Source: UBA11795 sp964652755 (GTDB lineage: Bacteria > Chloroflexota > Dehalococcoidia > Lucifugimonadales > UBA826). Taken from it: 43,222 nt of DNA. Each line of letters starts with the position of its first letter. The first letter of the stretch is position 1. Shown piece by piece: positions 16,828-25,371 of this stretch. The notes below the pieces were generated by a model. The model was not told where the DNA came from. It made no database searches and worked only from the letters and a program-made list of their open reading frames with translations. The stretch spans positions 1-43,222 of the forward strand of contig CAZZBP010000010.1 in NCBI GenBank assembly GCA_964652755.1, given 5' to 3'. The position numbers were made by a program, and so were the translations under genes.

Positions 16828-17646
16828 TTGACCGATATTCCCCAATTAGAAGACAGAAGCGTCTTACAAATAGGAGACCCTGTAATCTTATCGGATCGCA
16901 GGGAAAGGCAATACATGTTCGTTCTCGAACCGAGTGGAAGGTTTGAATCTCACATCGGTAACATTGATCATGAAGAGCTTGTCGGCAAAACGGAAGGCTC
17001 TTGGGTGTACACGAAGACTGGACACTGGCTAATAGCTTTTAAGCCGACACGAGCGGAATACACAGTCAATATGAAACGGATAGCAACTGTTATCTATCCG
17101 AAAGACATAGGAACAATAATCAATTATTCGAATCTATTCCCTGGTGCTCGGGTAGTAGAAGCTGGTTCAGGTTCCGGAGCCCTCACCATAGCCCTGTCGA
17201 ATGCCGTAGGACCATCTGGTCATATATACAGCTACGACCTCAGAAAAGATATGTCAGAACTGGCTAAAGAAAACTTGTCCCGTATATCCAAAACACCCGA
17301 TAACGTCACTTTCAAAGTCGGGGACACAAGTGTGCGAATTGACGAATTTGACGTCGACAGTGTGATATTCGATATGCCAGAGCCTTGGCACTGCGTGTCG
17401 AACGCCCATCAATGTCTGAGGCTTGGAGGTGTAGTTCTCTCTTTTCTGCCCACGGTAATGCAGGTCAGCGATTTTGTAAATTCGCTAAAAGACACAGGCA
17501 AATTCGCGCTGATCAACACGCGAGAACTTATAGAGCGGCCATGGGATGTGGGAGGTCGAAGCATTCGTCCATCCCATCGAATGGTTGCTCATACCGGGTT
17601 TATAACGACTGCAAGAAAATGTGTTGCAAGAGACGAAGCTACTTAA
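16828..17646 (+). CDS. trmI: tRNA (adenine-58-N1)-methyltransferase TrmI
   Basis: 272 residues. The N-terminal beta-barrel (GDPVILSDRRERQYMFVLEPSG) is followed by the class I methyltransferase domain with the SAM motif VVEAGSGSGALTIAL near residues 110-125. The acidic strand end IYSYDLRKD binds the ribose, and SVIFDMPEPWHCV is the active-site segment with the D-x-P motif of the m1A58 family. The enzyme methylates A58 in the T loop of tRNAs, stabilising the elbow. TTG start at 16828, 11 bases after the peroxiredoxin stop, so the two genes are probably co-transcribed. Confidence 0.9.
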   Translation: MTDIPQLEDRSVLQIGDPVILSDRRERQYMFVLEPSGRFESHIGNIDHEELVGKTEGSWVYTKTGHWLIAFKPTRAEYTVNMKRIATVIYPKDIGTIINYSNLFPGARVVEAGSGSGALTIALSNAVGPSGHIYSYDLRKDMSELAKENLSRISKTPDNVTFKVGDTSVRIDEFDVDSVIFDMPEPWHCVSNAHQCLRLGGVVLSFLPTVMQVSDFVNSLKDTGKFALINTRELIERPWDVGGRSIRPSHRMVAHTGFITTARKCVARDEAT

Positions 17647-17650
17647 ATGA

Positions 17651-18826
17651 TCATTTAAGTGACAATTCCCCAGCCATGTGTTGGACATTTACTGGAGGAA
17701 TTCTGAAGTTGTCCGTCGCAAATTGTACAGTGGGAATGATATCTTCGTAACAAATGCCGCGTAACCCCTTTTGAAAAATTTCAACCCTGAATCCTCCCAA
17801 CCCTTCTTGCTCAACCAATCTGTTTATCAATGCTACTTCCCTTCTTGGCATAAATTCACCGTCATTGTCTCTGTTGGCATCCAATACTGCTTCGAAATGG
17901 AGATCGTAGAGCCAATCCCGCTGATTCGTTGAATGGAGGCTGATCAGGTTATTAAGTGAGGCGAGTTCCCTAAAATACGAAAAGTTTACATGGGCTGTGA
18001 TATCTTGATCTCCAACATGTTGCAAATGGCTCAGATTATCTATATGGCGATAGTAAGTTTGAATCAACCGATGGGATCGATCCATAGAATAATATTCCGC
18101 TCCTTCCATACCGTAATCAACTGTTACAACGAATCCTGTCTGCAAAGCAGAACTTACGGAACGGCACCAATCGTACAACCGGGTACTTAACGGTCCCCTA
18201 TAACCTTCCAGACTGGTCAAATTAGCAATAATATTCAACGATTCCAATTCCTCCATCGGATTCTCACTTAATACTTCAACTAAATTCCCGTCCGAATCTA
18301 GCGAAATCATTACTTCGTATATTCTCCCTGACCTTATTTCTATTACTCGCGTAGGCATAGCATCCAGTAATTCATTAGAGAAAACAACACCCGTCTTTTG
18401 AAGATTAGAAAGATGTTCCAGCCTCAGAGGGACCGTGCCTTCAACTCGAATTGTCGGATAAATCCTGTCAACAGTGAAATATTCTAAACAATCAATACAC
18501 TTGGACTTAGAGGCTTTCAAGGATGTCAGAATATCTTTCGCCAGTACACCATTACCAGATCCAACTTCTAATACAGTGAAGGGCTCTGGACGACCTAAAC
18601 ATTCCCACATCTGGCAAAGCTGCAGTGCGACCATACCGCCAAACATAGGATGGGTTGTGGGACTTGTATAGTAATCACCCTTGATCCCGAAAGGGGATTC
18701 ATTCTTGTAGTATCCCTTTTCGGAATAAAGGGCGATATCCATGAACAAATCAAAATTAATAGGACCTTTACTACGTATCCTGTCCGCAACAATTTCGTAG
18801 GCCTTACCTTGAGCGGGATTTTTCAT
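17651..18826 (-). CDS. MidA/NDUFAF7-like SAM-dependent methyltransferase
   Basis: 391 residues from ATG 18826 (MKNPAQGKAYEIVADRI); the longer frame runs back through a terminator and is rejected. PINFDLFMDIALYSEKGYY and GDYYTSPTTHPMFGG are the signature of the COG1565/DUF185 family, followed by the SAM motif VLEVGSGNGVLAKDIL. VFSNELLDAMPTRV and VTVDYGMEGAEYYS are further family blocks. Mitochondrial NDUFAF7 dimethylates an arginine of complex I subunit NDUFS2; the bacterial target is not established. It is the last gene before the convergent TrmI gene (4-base gap). Confidence 0.85.
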   Translation of the reverse strand: MKNPAQGKAYEIVADRIRSKGPINFDLFMDIALYSEKGYYKNESPFGIKGDYYTSPTTHPMFGGMVALQLCQMWECLGRPEPFTVLEVGSGNGVLAKDILTSLKASKSKCIDCLEYFTVDRIYPTIRVEGTVPLRLEHLSNLQKTGVVFSNELLDAMPTRVIEIRSGRIYEVMISLDSDGNLVEVLSENPMEELESLNIIANLTSLEGYRGPLSTRLYDWCRSVSSALQTGFVVTVDYGMEGAEYYSMDRSHRLIQTYYRHIDNLSHLQHVGDQDITAHVNFSYFRELASLNNLISLHSTNQRDWLYDLHFEAVLDANRDNDGEFMPRREVALINRLVEQEGLGGFRVEIFQKGLRGICYEDIIPTVQFATDNFRIPPVNVQHMAGELSLK

Positions 18827-18853
18827 AGAAGACTCTTTGTGAAAAATTGGACA

Positions 18854-18890
18854 ATAAAAAAAAGGGCACCGGTTAGCCGGTACCCTTTTC
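18854..18890 (-). terminator. Intrinsic terminator of the small zinc-ribbon gene
   Basis: Read on the minus strand, GGGTACCGG and CCGGTGCCC (18885-18877 and 18872-18864, one A-C mismatch) close a 4-base loop and are followed by a run of T (18863-18854). An A tract precedes the stem, so the hairpin extends. It lies 20 bases past the stop of the zinc-ribbon gene and before the MidA-like gene. Confidence 0.85.
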
Positions 18891-18910
18891 TCTTCCATCA
18901 ATTGTACGTA

Positions 18911-19093
18911 TCAGGGTTTCGCCTGTTTGGCTTTCCTAGCCTGCCCGCTCCGATCCCAACCGGAACCAGGCATAGAATTACGAAACTCCTCTGTGATTCC
19001 GCAATGTTTGCATATTCCGCTACTTATGGGTCCATTTGGCTGATCCAATACCCAGTGGTGCACACATTCCTTCACGCCAATCTGTTTATCCAC
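18911..19093 (-). CDS. Small zinc-ribbon-like protein, function unknown
   Basis: 60 residues. The start is GTG 19093, preceded by AAGGAG six bases upstream, and the gene ends at its own intrinsic terminator, which together argue strongly that it is real. The sequence has a C-x-HHW pair (ECVHHWVLDQ) and, about 17 residues later, CKHCG followed by an EF motif, so Cys/His residues could hold one zinc ion. The C-terminal third is basic and Lys/Arg/Ala-rich, consistent with nucleic-acid contact. I recall similar short proteins in other Chloroflexota but know no function. It is downstream of citrate synthase on the same strand, 39 bases away. Confidence 0.7.
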   Translation of the reverse strand: MDKQIGVKECVHHWVLDQPNGPISSGICKHCGITEEFRNSMPGSGWDRSGQARKAKQAKP

Positions 19094-19132
19094 AGTTTCT
19101 CCTTTCCTTATCAGGCAAAACTTTATACCAGA

Positions 19133-20272
19133 CTATACCCGGTCGCCAATCGGGATAAATTCCCTATCCAGATCCCCAACATAATGAAGACGCGGCCGAA
19201 GCAAAATATTGTTCTCGAATTGCTCTACGACTTGTGCGGTCCATCCCGGAATCCTTCCCATAGCAAAAATCGAAATGAACAGATCTTCCTGTATATCTAA
19301 AAGGAAATACATGGCTCCGGAGAAAAAATCAACATTTTGACAGATCCCACGCCGTGCATAGGGCTGCATGACCCGAACAACCTGTTGAAGAATAGAGTAC
19401 CATTGCGGTTCGCCTTTCCTTTCACCAAGTTCCTTAAGATCATCTTGGAGATGCAACGACCGAGGATCTACGGCTCTATATACTCTATGCCCAAACCCCA
19501 TAATGCGGCCGCCACCAGCCAATGTTTCCTTGACATATTTTTCGGCATTGTCCTCAGTTCCGATTTCAAGTGACATAGACATTACTGACTCGGCCGCCCC
19601 TCCATGGGAGGGCCCTTTTAGAACAGAAATCCCTGTAGTAATCGCGCAGTGCAAATCCGCCTGAGTAGACGCTGAAACCCGGGCCCCAAAAGACGAAGCA
19701 TTCAAACCATGCTCCGCGTGTAGAACAAAGTCTTTGTCTATAAGAGACACGTCCCTAGGGTCAGGTGTCTCTCCAAAAAGCATATACAAAAAGTTAGCTG
19801 CAAGTCCGAGAGTTGGATCAGGACTCACAGGATCCTTCCCCTCCCTTATCCTCGCATGAGCAGTGACAATAGTAGGCGCCATGGCAGTAAGGCGCGTGCC
19901 TTTACGTAAAGTGGCCTCAGCAGAATTATCATCTACTTCTGGGTCAAATGCCGCAAGAGCGGAAATTGCGGTCCGAAGAACATCCATCGGGTGAGCATCT
20001 TTCGTAGCCCGAATAATATCCTGGATTGGGTCCGGCAGAACCATATTAGCTCTTAACTCAGACGTAAAATTTTTAAGTTGAGTCTCCGTGGGTAGTTCAC
20101 CGAACATGACAAGATAGATGACCTCTTCAAATGAACAGTTTGTAGCAAGGTCATCGATATTGTAGCCTCTGTAATAGAGTTTCCCAATCTTGCCATCTAT
20201 AAAGCTTGAGTTAGTTCTATCTATATAGACTTCCCTTAGCCCTCTATGAAGCTCCACGTTCCCATCGGTCAT
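19133..20272 (-). CDS. gltA: Citrate synthase (citrate/2-methylcitrate synthase family)
   Basis: 379 residues, the size of the short bacterial dimeric type. VYIDRTNSSFIDGKIGKLYYRGYNI opens the protein. HAEHGLNASSFGARV supplies one catalytic His, GFGHRVYRAVDPRS the second and substrate-binding Arg, and CQNVDFFSGAMYFLLDI the catalytic Asp. RIPGWTAQVVEQFENN carries a further Arg. It condenses acetyl-CoA with oxaloacetate at the entry to the TCA cycle; a preference for propionyl-CoA (methylcitrate) cannot be excluded from sequence alone. ATG start with GGAGG seven bases upstream. It is divergent from the redox regulator Rex, so NADH-linked control is plausible. Confidence 0.9.
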   Translation of the reverse strand: MTDGNVELHRGLREVYIDRTNSSFIDGKIGKLYYRGYNIDDLATNCSFEEVIYLVMFGELPTETQLKNFTSELRANMVLPDPIQDIIRATKDAHPMDVLRTAISALAAFDPEVDDNSAEATLRKGTRLTAMAPTIVTAHARIREGKDPVSPDPTLGLAANFLYMLFGETPDPRDVSLIDKDFVLHAEHGLNASSFGARVSASTQADLHCAITTGISVLKGPSHGGAAESVMSMSLEIGTEDNAEKYVKETLAGGGRIMGFGHRVYRAVDPRSLHLQDDLKELGERKGEPQWYSILQQVVRVMQPYARRGICQNVDFFSGAMYFLLDIQEDLFISIFAMGRIPGWTAQVVEQFENNILLRPRLHYVGDLDREFIPIGDRV

Positions 20273-20474
20273 TGATTACCTCCAAGTGAGCCAAAGTCTT
20301 GAGCATTACATCACGCGATTAGCCACTCTACTGTGTCGCTTGCGACCATAGCTATTAGCCAAAAAAGCCTTGCAATTTTAGCAATAGGCCGGAAAATCAG
20401 TCAAGGAAAGATCTGTGAATCATCAGTTCAGTAGAAGACGGTTTTCATAGATAAGGGGGAGTTTAGTAATTAAT

Positions 20475-20503
20475 TTCACAATTAGTGAGCGTTCGGTTAT
20501 ACT
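20475..20503 (+). promoter_or_regulatory. Sigma-70-type promoter of rex
   Basis: TTCACA (20475-20480) and TATACT (20498-20503) are each one base from consensus and separated by exactly 17 bases. Transcription would start near 20510, five bases before the TTG at 20515, which argues for the ATG at 20563 as the Rex start. A small inverted repeat TCAC-5-GTGA (20476-20488) overlaps the -35 box. TTGTGAA, a Rex half-site, is present on the minus strand across it, but there is no full palindromic Rex operator. Confidence 0.6.
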
Positions 20504-20562
20504 CGCGGCAGTAATTGGCTGCACTTTTTCTGTTAGTCGGTCAATTAACAAACATACAAAAG

Positions 20563-21210
20563 ATGCTACGCAACAGCCACACCAACCACACTGAAGTCCC
20601 AGAAGTCGTAGTCCTACGACTTCCTATTTATGTAAGAGTACTTAATCAATTGATTGATCAGGGCACGGACGTTATCAGCTCCCATCAATTAGGTAAGCTA
20701 CTTCAGATGACACCTGCTCAAATCCGAAAAGACCTGAGTTATTTCGGCCGCTTCGGAAAACAGGGACGAGGCTACAACATTGAGTTTCTTATGGAGGAAC
20801 TCAGGCAGATCCTAGGAATCGATCAGGCCTGGAAGGCATGCTTAGTTGGGGTAGGGAGGCTTGGACGAGCGATCATTAATTATCCCGGTTTTTCCCCCGA
20901 AGGATTTGAGATTGTAGCAGCCTTCGATAGTGATCCGACTCAGTCCGGAACAATGCTTGGGAACATATCGGTTCAAGAAATGAGTGAGGTTTCCGAGACC
21001 ATAAGAAAAAGATCCATATCTATAGGCATCGTCGCAGTACCTTCTATAGAGGCACAAGGTGTGATAGACGTACTCATCGAGCATGGAATAAAAGGGATCT
21101 TGAATTACGCCCCGGTCGCACCGCACGTTCCGTCTCACATAATTATGCGAAACATTGATCCGGTATTGTCCCTTCAGTCAATGACCTTTTACATGAAAGA
21201 GGAACTTTAG
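20563..21210 (+). CDS. rex: Redox-sensing transcriptional repressor Rex
   Basis: 215 residues from ATG 20563; a longer frame from TTG 20515 adds 16 hydrophobic residues not found in Rex and would leave almost no leader. The N-terminal winged helix (VPEVVVLRLPIYVRVLNQL, then SSHQLGKLLQMTPAQIRKDLSYFGRFGKQGRGY) is diagnostic of Rex. The Rossmann domain has VGVGRLGRAIINYPGF. Rex senses the NADH/NAD ratio and in many bacteria represses respiratory and fermentative genes when NAD is high. The divergent citrate synthase gene and the convergent ATP synthase operon are fitting neighbours, but no clear operator was found. Confidence 0.9.
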   Translation: MLRNSHTNHTEVPEVVVLRLPIYVRVLNQLIDQGTDVISSHQLGKLLQMTPAQIRKDLSYFGRFGKQGRGYNIEFLMEELRQILGIDQAWKACLVGVGRLGRAIINYPGFSPEGFEIVAAFDSDPTQSGTMLGNISVQEMSEVSETIRKRSISIGIVAVPSIEAQGVIDVLIEHGIKGILNYAPVAPHVPSHIIMRNIDPVLSLQSMTFYMKEEL

Positions 21211-21230
21211 ATCAGGTATGTTTCATAGTC

Positions 21231-21473
21231 CTACAGGGTACTTGTCACGAGTATCGTGATCTTATTATCCTTCACTTCTAAAAAGCCTCCGTTAACGTCT
21301 ATTGAGGTTTCGCTGCCCTTATTCCGAACAACCACTTCCCCTTTACTTACAGCTGTCAACAATGGAGCGTGTCTCGGAAGAATACCCAACTGACCTTCTA
21401 TTCCCGGCGCAATCACAACCTCGGCCTCTCCGGAATAGAGTGTTTCTTCTGTTGTAACTACCTCTAATATCAA
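21231..21473 (-). CDS. atpC: ATP synthase epsilon subunit, beta-sandwich domain only
   Basis: 80 residues against ~130-140 in most bacteria. The N-terminal beta-sandwich is complete: VVTTEETLYSGEAEVVIAPGIEGQLGILPRHAPLLTAVSKGEVVV, then VNGGFLEVKDNKITILV. The frame stops at TAG directly afterwards, so the C-terminal helical hairpin that inhibits ATP hydrolysis is absent. The protein sits on the gamma foot and couples the c-ring to the F1 head. It is the last gene of the ATP synthase operon, 18 bases after atpD, and converges on rex. Confidence 0.9.
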   Translation of the reverse strand: MILEVVTTEETLYSGEAEVVIAPGIEGQLGILPRHAPLLTAVSKGEVVVRNKGSETSIDVNGGFLEVKDNKITILVTSTL

Positions 21474-21491
21474 ATACTTTAACCTCTACTG

Positions 21492-22889
21492 TTAGGAAAC
21501 GGCCGCCATCTCGCTGGCTTTCTCAATAGCTTCGGCTATCGTTCCTACCATGTAAAAAGCCTGCTCTGGCAGCTCATCGTGTGTGCCGTCAAGAATCTGT
21601 TTAAATCCTTGCACGGTATCTCTGACCGAAACATATTTCCCAGGTTGTCCCGTAAATACTTCAGCGACATTGAAAGGCTGTGTCAGGAATCTTTGTATCT
21701 TCCTAGCCCTAGCCACAGTTGTCTTATCTTCATCAGATAGTTCTTCTATTCCCAAGATGGCAATGATGTCTTGCAGTTCCTGATATCTTTGAAGAACTTG
21801 CCTCACTCCAGTGGCCACATCGTAATGTTCTTGGCCAACAATGGCCGCTTCTAAGATATTTGAAAAAGAAGTCAACGGATCGACCGCAGGGTACAGTCCT
21901 TGGGCGGCGAGCGATCGTTCGAGTGTCATAACGGCGTCGAGGTGGCCAAAAGTAGTTACGATCCCTGGATCAGTGTAGTCATCTGCCGGAACATAGATTG
22001 CTTGAACGGAAGTAATGGAGCCATTCTTAGAGGATGTTATTCTCTCCTCAAGCGCTCCCATTTCCGTCCCAAGAGTAGGTTGGTATCCGACAGCAGATGG
22101 CATCCTTCCTAGAAGTGCTGAAACCTCCATTCCTGCGAGAATGTATCTGTAAATGTTGTCAACAAACAGTAAAACGTCCTGGCCACGTTCTTCTTTAAAA
22201 TACTCGGCCATTGTAAGCCCTGCTTGAGCAACTCGTGCCCTAACGCCAGGAGGTTCGTTCATCTGCCCAAACACCAGATCTGTTTGGGGTAGAACGCCTG
22301 CATCCTGCATTTCATGCCAAAGGTCGTTACCTTCCCGGGAACGTTCACCGACACCAGCGAAAACCGATACACCTTTGTGTTCAGTGCCAATATTGTTAAT
22401 CAATTCCTGAATGATTACAGTTTTTCCGACACCCGCGCCACCAAAAGCCCCGATCTTCCCTCCTTTGGTAAATGGGGTTACAAGATCCAACACTTTGATA
22501 CCGGTCTCCAAAACCGCTATTTCTGTTGCTTGATCTTCAAAAGTTGGAGGTTGCCTGTGTATAGGCCAGGTCTCTGCTCCATCTATTTCTTCAAGGCCGT
22601 CAAGAGTTTCTCCCAAAGTGTTGAATAGCCGACCTAGGGTAGGGTCGCCTACCGGCACTGCAATGGGTGCACCAGTATCAACTGCATCAACACCCCGCTT
22701 AAGGCCTTCTGTAGGACCAAGGGCCAGACACCTCACCCAGTTGTTTCCGATATGTTGTTCCACCTCAAGAACAAGCCGACTGTCACTGATTTTTGCCTCA
22801 AGTGCATTGTAAACAGAAGGCATGCCGTCAGGTGGAAACTCAACATCTACCACAGTTCCAATTACTTGAACAATTTTGCCGGTTGCCAT
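21492..22889 (-). CDS. atpD: ATP synthase F1 beta subunit
   Basis: 465 residues, full length. The Walker A loop GGAGVGKT is at residues 150-157, the catalytic Glu182 in GERSREGND follows, and VLLFVDNIYRY is Walker B. PSAVGYQPTLGTEMGALEERI is the signature of catalytic beta subunits, and the C-terminal ELSDEDKTTVARARKIQRFLTQPF carries the DELSEED-like region. Together with alpha it forms the catalytic hexamer that makes ATP from ADP and phosphate. ATG 22889 with TAGGAG upstream; 40 bases after atpG. Confidence 0.97.
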   Translation of the reverse strand: MATGKIVQVIGTVVDVEFPPDGMPSVYNALEAKISDSRLVLEVEQHIGNNWVRCLALGPTEGLKRGVDAVDTGAPIAVPVGDPTLGRLFNTLGETLDGLEEIDGAETWPIHRQPPTFEDQATEIAVLETGIKVLDLVTPFTKGGKIGAFGGAGVGKTVIIQELINNIGTEHKGVSVFAGVGERSREGNDLWHEMQDAGVLPQTDLVFGQMNEPPGVRARVAQAGLTMAEYFKEERGQDVLLFVDNIYRYILAGMEVSALLGRMPSAVGYQPTLGTEMGALEERITSSKNGSITSVQAIYVPADDYTDPGIVTTFGHLDAVMTLERSLAAQGLYPAVDPLTSFSNILEAAIVGQEHYDVATGVRQVLQRYQELQDIIAILGIEELSDEDKTTVARARKIQRFLTQPFNVAEVFTGQPGKYVSVRDTVQGFKQILDGTHDELPEQAFYMVGTIAEAIEKASEMAAVS

Positions 22890-22929
22890 TCTATGCTCCT
22901 AAGCCTGAGAAGATCTCATTACCAAATTT

Positions 22930-23790
22930 TTAACCTTCGACCGCAGAAACGCCACCAACAATATCGAGTAATTCCTTGGTAATGGTTTCTTGTCGGAGTT
23001 TGTTCATCACCAAAGTCAGATCGTCAACCATCGCATTGGCGTTATCTGTCGCTTGATTCATCGCCACCATTCGTGCCGATTGCTCGCTAGCATTCGCTTC
23101 TAGTACCGAATGATGAATAACTGTTTGTACATACCGTGGTAGTAATTCAGAAAGGACAGTGTTCGCGTCCGGTTCATAAATATAACCCGCACTATCCAAT
23201 TGAGACACCTCTGCAGGAACTACTGGCACCAGTTGTTCGATTGTAGCCCTTTGAAGCGTTGTGTTGATAAAGCGGGCATACGCTACATGGACTGAATCTA
23301 CCTCGTGTTCTAGAAATGCATTAATCATTGATTCAGCCATTGGAAAGGTTTCGGCCGAAGTCGGTCTATCACCAATACCTGTAAATTCAGCAATAGCCTG
23401 TAGGCCATTTCTGCGCGAGTAATCGATCCCTTTCTTACCCATCGCAACGACCTTCACAGGAACAGGCTGATGACCGATAAAATCCCCCGCCGCCCTTAGT
23501 ACTTTCGAGTTGAGACCACCCGTTAATCCACGGTCTGGTGTGACCAACACAAGCCCCACATTTGCTAGATCGCGGTACTGTGATAAATCCTGAAAGTTCT
23601 CATCTTCATGCAGTTGTGACATTGCATTGGAGACCATGTGGGCCATGTTCTCTGCATAAGAACGACCTTGGGTGGCCGCATCTTGAGTACGCCTGAGTTT
23701 TGAAGCTGCAATCATGGCCATCGCTTTTGTGATTTTCGCCGTATTCTCGACGCTCCTAATGCGCCTTGATATCTGTCTGACGCTCGGCAT
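22930..23790 (-). CDS. atpG: ATP synthase F1 gamma subunit
   Basis: 286 residues. The N-terminal helix MPSVRQISRRIRSVENTAKITKAMAMIAASKLRR and the C-terminal helix MVAMNQATDNANAMVDDLTLVMNKLRQETITKELLDIVGG form the coiled rotor shaft that turns inside the alpha-beta hexamer. The middle Rossmann-like part contains LVTPDRGLTGGLNS. Its ATG (23790) directly abuts the atpA stop codon, so translation is probably coupled. Confidence 0.95.
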   Translation of the reverse strand: MPSVRQISRRIRSVENTAKITKAMAMIAASKLRRTQDAATQGRSYAENMAHMVSNAMSQLHEDENFQDLSQYRDLANVGLVLVTPDRGLTGGLNSKVLRAAGDFIGHQPVPVKVVAMGKKGIDYSRRNGLQAIAEFTGIGDRPTSAETFPMAESMINAFLEHEVDSVHVAYARFINTTLQRATIEQLVPVVPAEVSQLDSAGYIYEPDANTVLSELLPRYVQTVIHHSVLEANASEQSARMVAMNQATDNANAMVDDLTLVMNKLRQETITKELLDIVGGVSAVEG

Positions 23791-25305
23791 TTAGTTCGCC
23801 AATCCGCTTTGTTTGAACTCTTGAATCGCCGATTTAAGAATTACCTCAGTGTCATCACTAAGATCCCCTTCCGATGAAATTTTTTGCAAGATTTCTCCAT
23901 GATTCGAATCCATAAATCCGTGGAAGGCCTCTTCCCATCCAATAACTTCGGAGATTTCCACATCGTCTAGAAAACCCTCGTTCAACGCGTAGAGAATGGC
24001 AACCTGACTTTCGACTGAAAGTGGCGCGTTTTGTCCTTGTTTTAATATCTCCACGCCCCTTTGCCCACGCTCCAACTGCCTTCTTGTCGCAGTGTCTAGA
24101 TCATCGGTACCGAACTGCGCAAACGTTACCAACTCACGGTATTGAGCTAGTTCTAACCGTAATCGTCCCGCGACTGACCTCATCGCTTTAGTTTGAGCCG
24201 AGCTTCCCACGCGAGACACTGATAACCCAGCATTAACAGCTGGCCTTATTCCGGCATTGAACAACTCTGGCTCCAAATAAATTTGTCCATCAGTAATAGA
24301 AATAACATTTGTAGGCACATAGGCGGAAACATCACCCGCCTGTGTTTCAATAACTGGCAATGCCGTTATTGAACCACCTCCATGGGCATCATCCAATCTT
24401 GCTGCTCTTTCAAGTAGCCTACAATGAAGATAAAACACATCCCCCGGATAAGCCTCCCGCCCAGGAGGCCTCTTTAATAAGAGGGACATTTGGCGATACG
24501 CCCATGCATGTTTTGAGAGATCATCATAAGCGACGAGAACGTCTTTGCCTTGAGCCATAAAATACTCGGCCATGGCGCAACCGGTGTACGGAGCAAGATA
24601 TTGCATGGGGGCAGAGTCGGAGGCATTGGATGCGACTACAATCGTGTGATCCATCCCACCGTACTGCTCCAAAGTGCCTACGGTCTGAGCCACTTTTCCA
24701 ACCTTCTGGCCAACAGCCACATATATACAAATCAGATCCCCACCTTTCTGATTAATAATGGCGTCAACACATATGGCAGTCTTGCCTGTAGTTCTATCTC
24801 CAATAATTAATTCGCGTTGTCCTCTTCCGACGGGAATCATCGCATCAATAGCTTTAATTCCAGTCTGAACCGGGGTATCAACCGATTTCCTTATAGCAAC
24901 GTTTGGTGCGACAATCTCTACTTCGCGGGTGTCATTTGTCTCTACGGGCCCTTTCCCGTCAATAGGTGTACCAATCCCATCCACCACCCTACCTAGAAGT
25001 TGTCCTCCAACAGGCACCTGCATAACTCTGCCTGTTCCTCGGACCTCAGTACCTTCCTTTATACCCAGTGGATCACCCAGGATAACGATTCCCACGCTAT
25101 CCTCCTCTAGGTTGAGTGCTATACCGGCCACTCCTCCTTCGAATTCAACCAACTCGTTGTAGCCAACACCAGATAGCCCATGAACCCTTGCAATCCCGTC
25201 GCCAACCACTATGACGGTACCAACATCCACCATTCCCAGGTCTGTACCGAAACCTTCTATCTGCTTTTTTATAACCGATGCTATGTCCTGTCCTCTGACG
25301 GCCAT
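23791..25305 (-). CDS. atpA: ATP synthase F1 alpha subunit
   Basis: 504 residues, full length. The nucleotide loop GDRTTGKTA is at residues 169-177 (GDRQTGKT in most species; Thr replaces Gln). PGREAYPGDVFYLHCRLLERAARL and NAGLSVSRVGSSAQTKAMRSVAGRLRLELAQYREL are strongly conserved alpha blocks. The subunit forms the non-catalytic sites of the F1 hexamer. ATG start at 25305; about 66 bases separate it from atpH, and the gap holds a GGAGGG-type ribosome site. Confidence 0.97.
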   Translation of the reverse strand: MAVRGQDIASVIKKQIEGFGTDLGMVDVGTVIVVGDGIARVHGLSGVGYNELVEFEGGVAGIALNLEEDSVGIVILGDPLGIKEGTEVRGTGRVMQVPVGGQLLGRVVDGIGTPIDGKGPVETNDTREVEIVAPNVAIRKSVDTPVQTGIKAIDAMIPVGRGQRELIIGDRTTGKTAICVDAIINQKGGDLICIYVAVGQKVGKVAQTVGTLEQYGGMDHTIVVASNASDSAPMQYLAPYTGCAMAEYFMAQGKDVLVAYDDLSKHAWAYRQMSLLLKRPPGREAYPGDVFYLHCRLLERAARLDDAHGGGSITALPVIETQAGDVSAYVPTNVISITDGQIYLEPELFNAGIRPAVNAGLSVSRVGSSAQTKAMRSVAGRLRLELAQYRELVTFAQFGTDDLDTATRRQLERGQRGVEILKQGQNAPLSVESQVAILYALNEGFLDDVEISEVIGWEEAFHGFMDSNHGEILQKISSEGDLSDDTEVILKSAIQEFKQSGLAN

Positions 25306-25371
25306 ATCACCCTCCAGTACGTACGGATTTAATCCCGTTATTAAGTATTTTAAATAGCATCCAAGCTTAGT

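Noticed and set aside
18827..18901. N-terminal extension of the MidA-like protein
   Set aside because: It would be translated from the intrinsic terminator; the ATG at 18826 matches the family start.
20471..20490. Full Rex operator before rex
   Set aside because: Only one half-site matches; the second arm does not fit the TTGTGAA-N4-TTCACAA pattern.
22314..22628. Plus-strand frames inside atpD and other ATP synthase genes
   Set aside because: They are antisense shadows of strongly conserved genes with no ribosome site or family resemblance.
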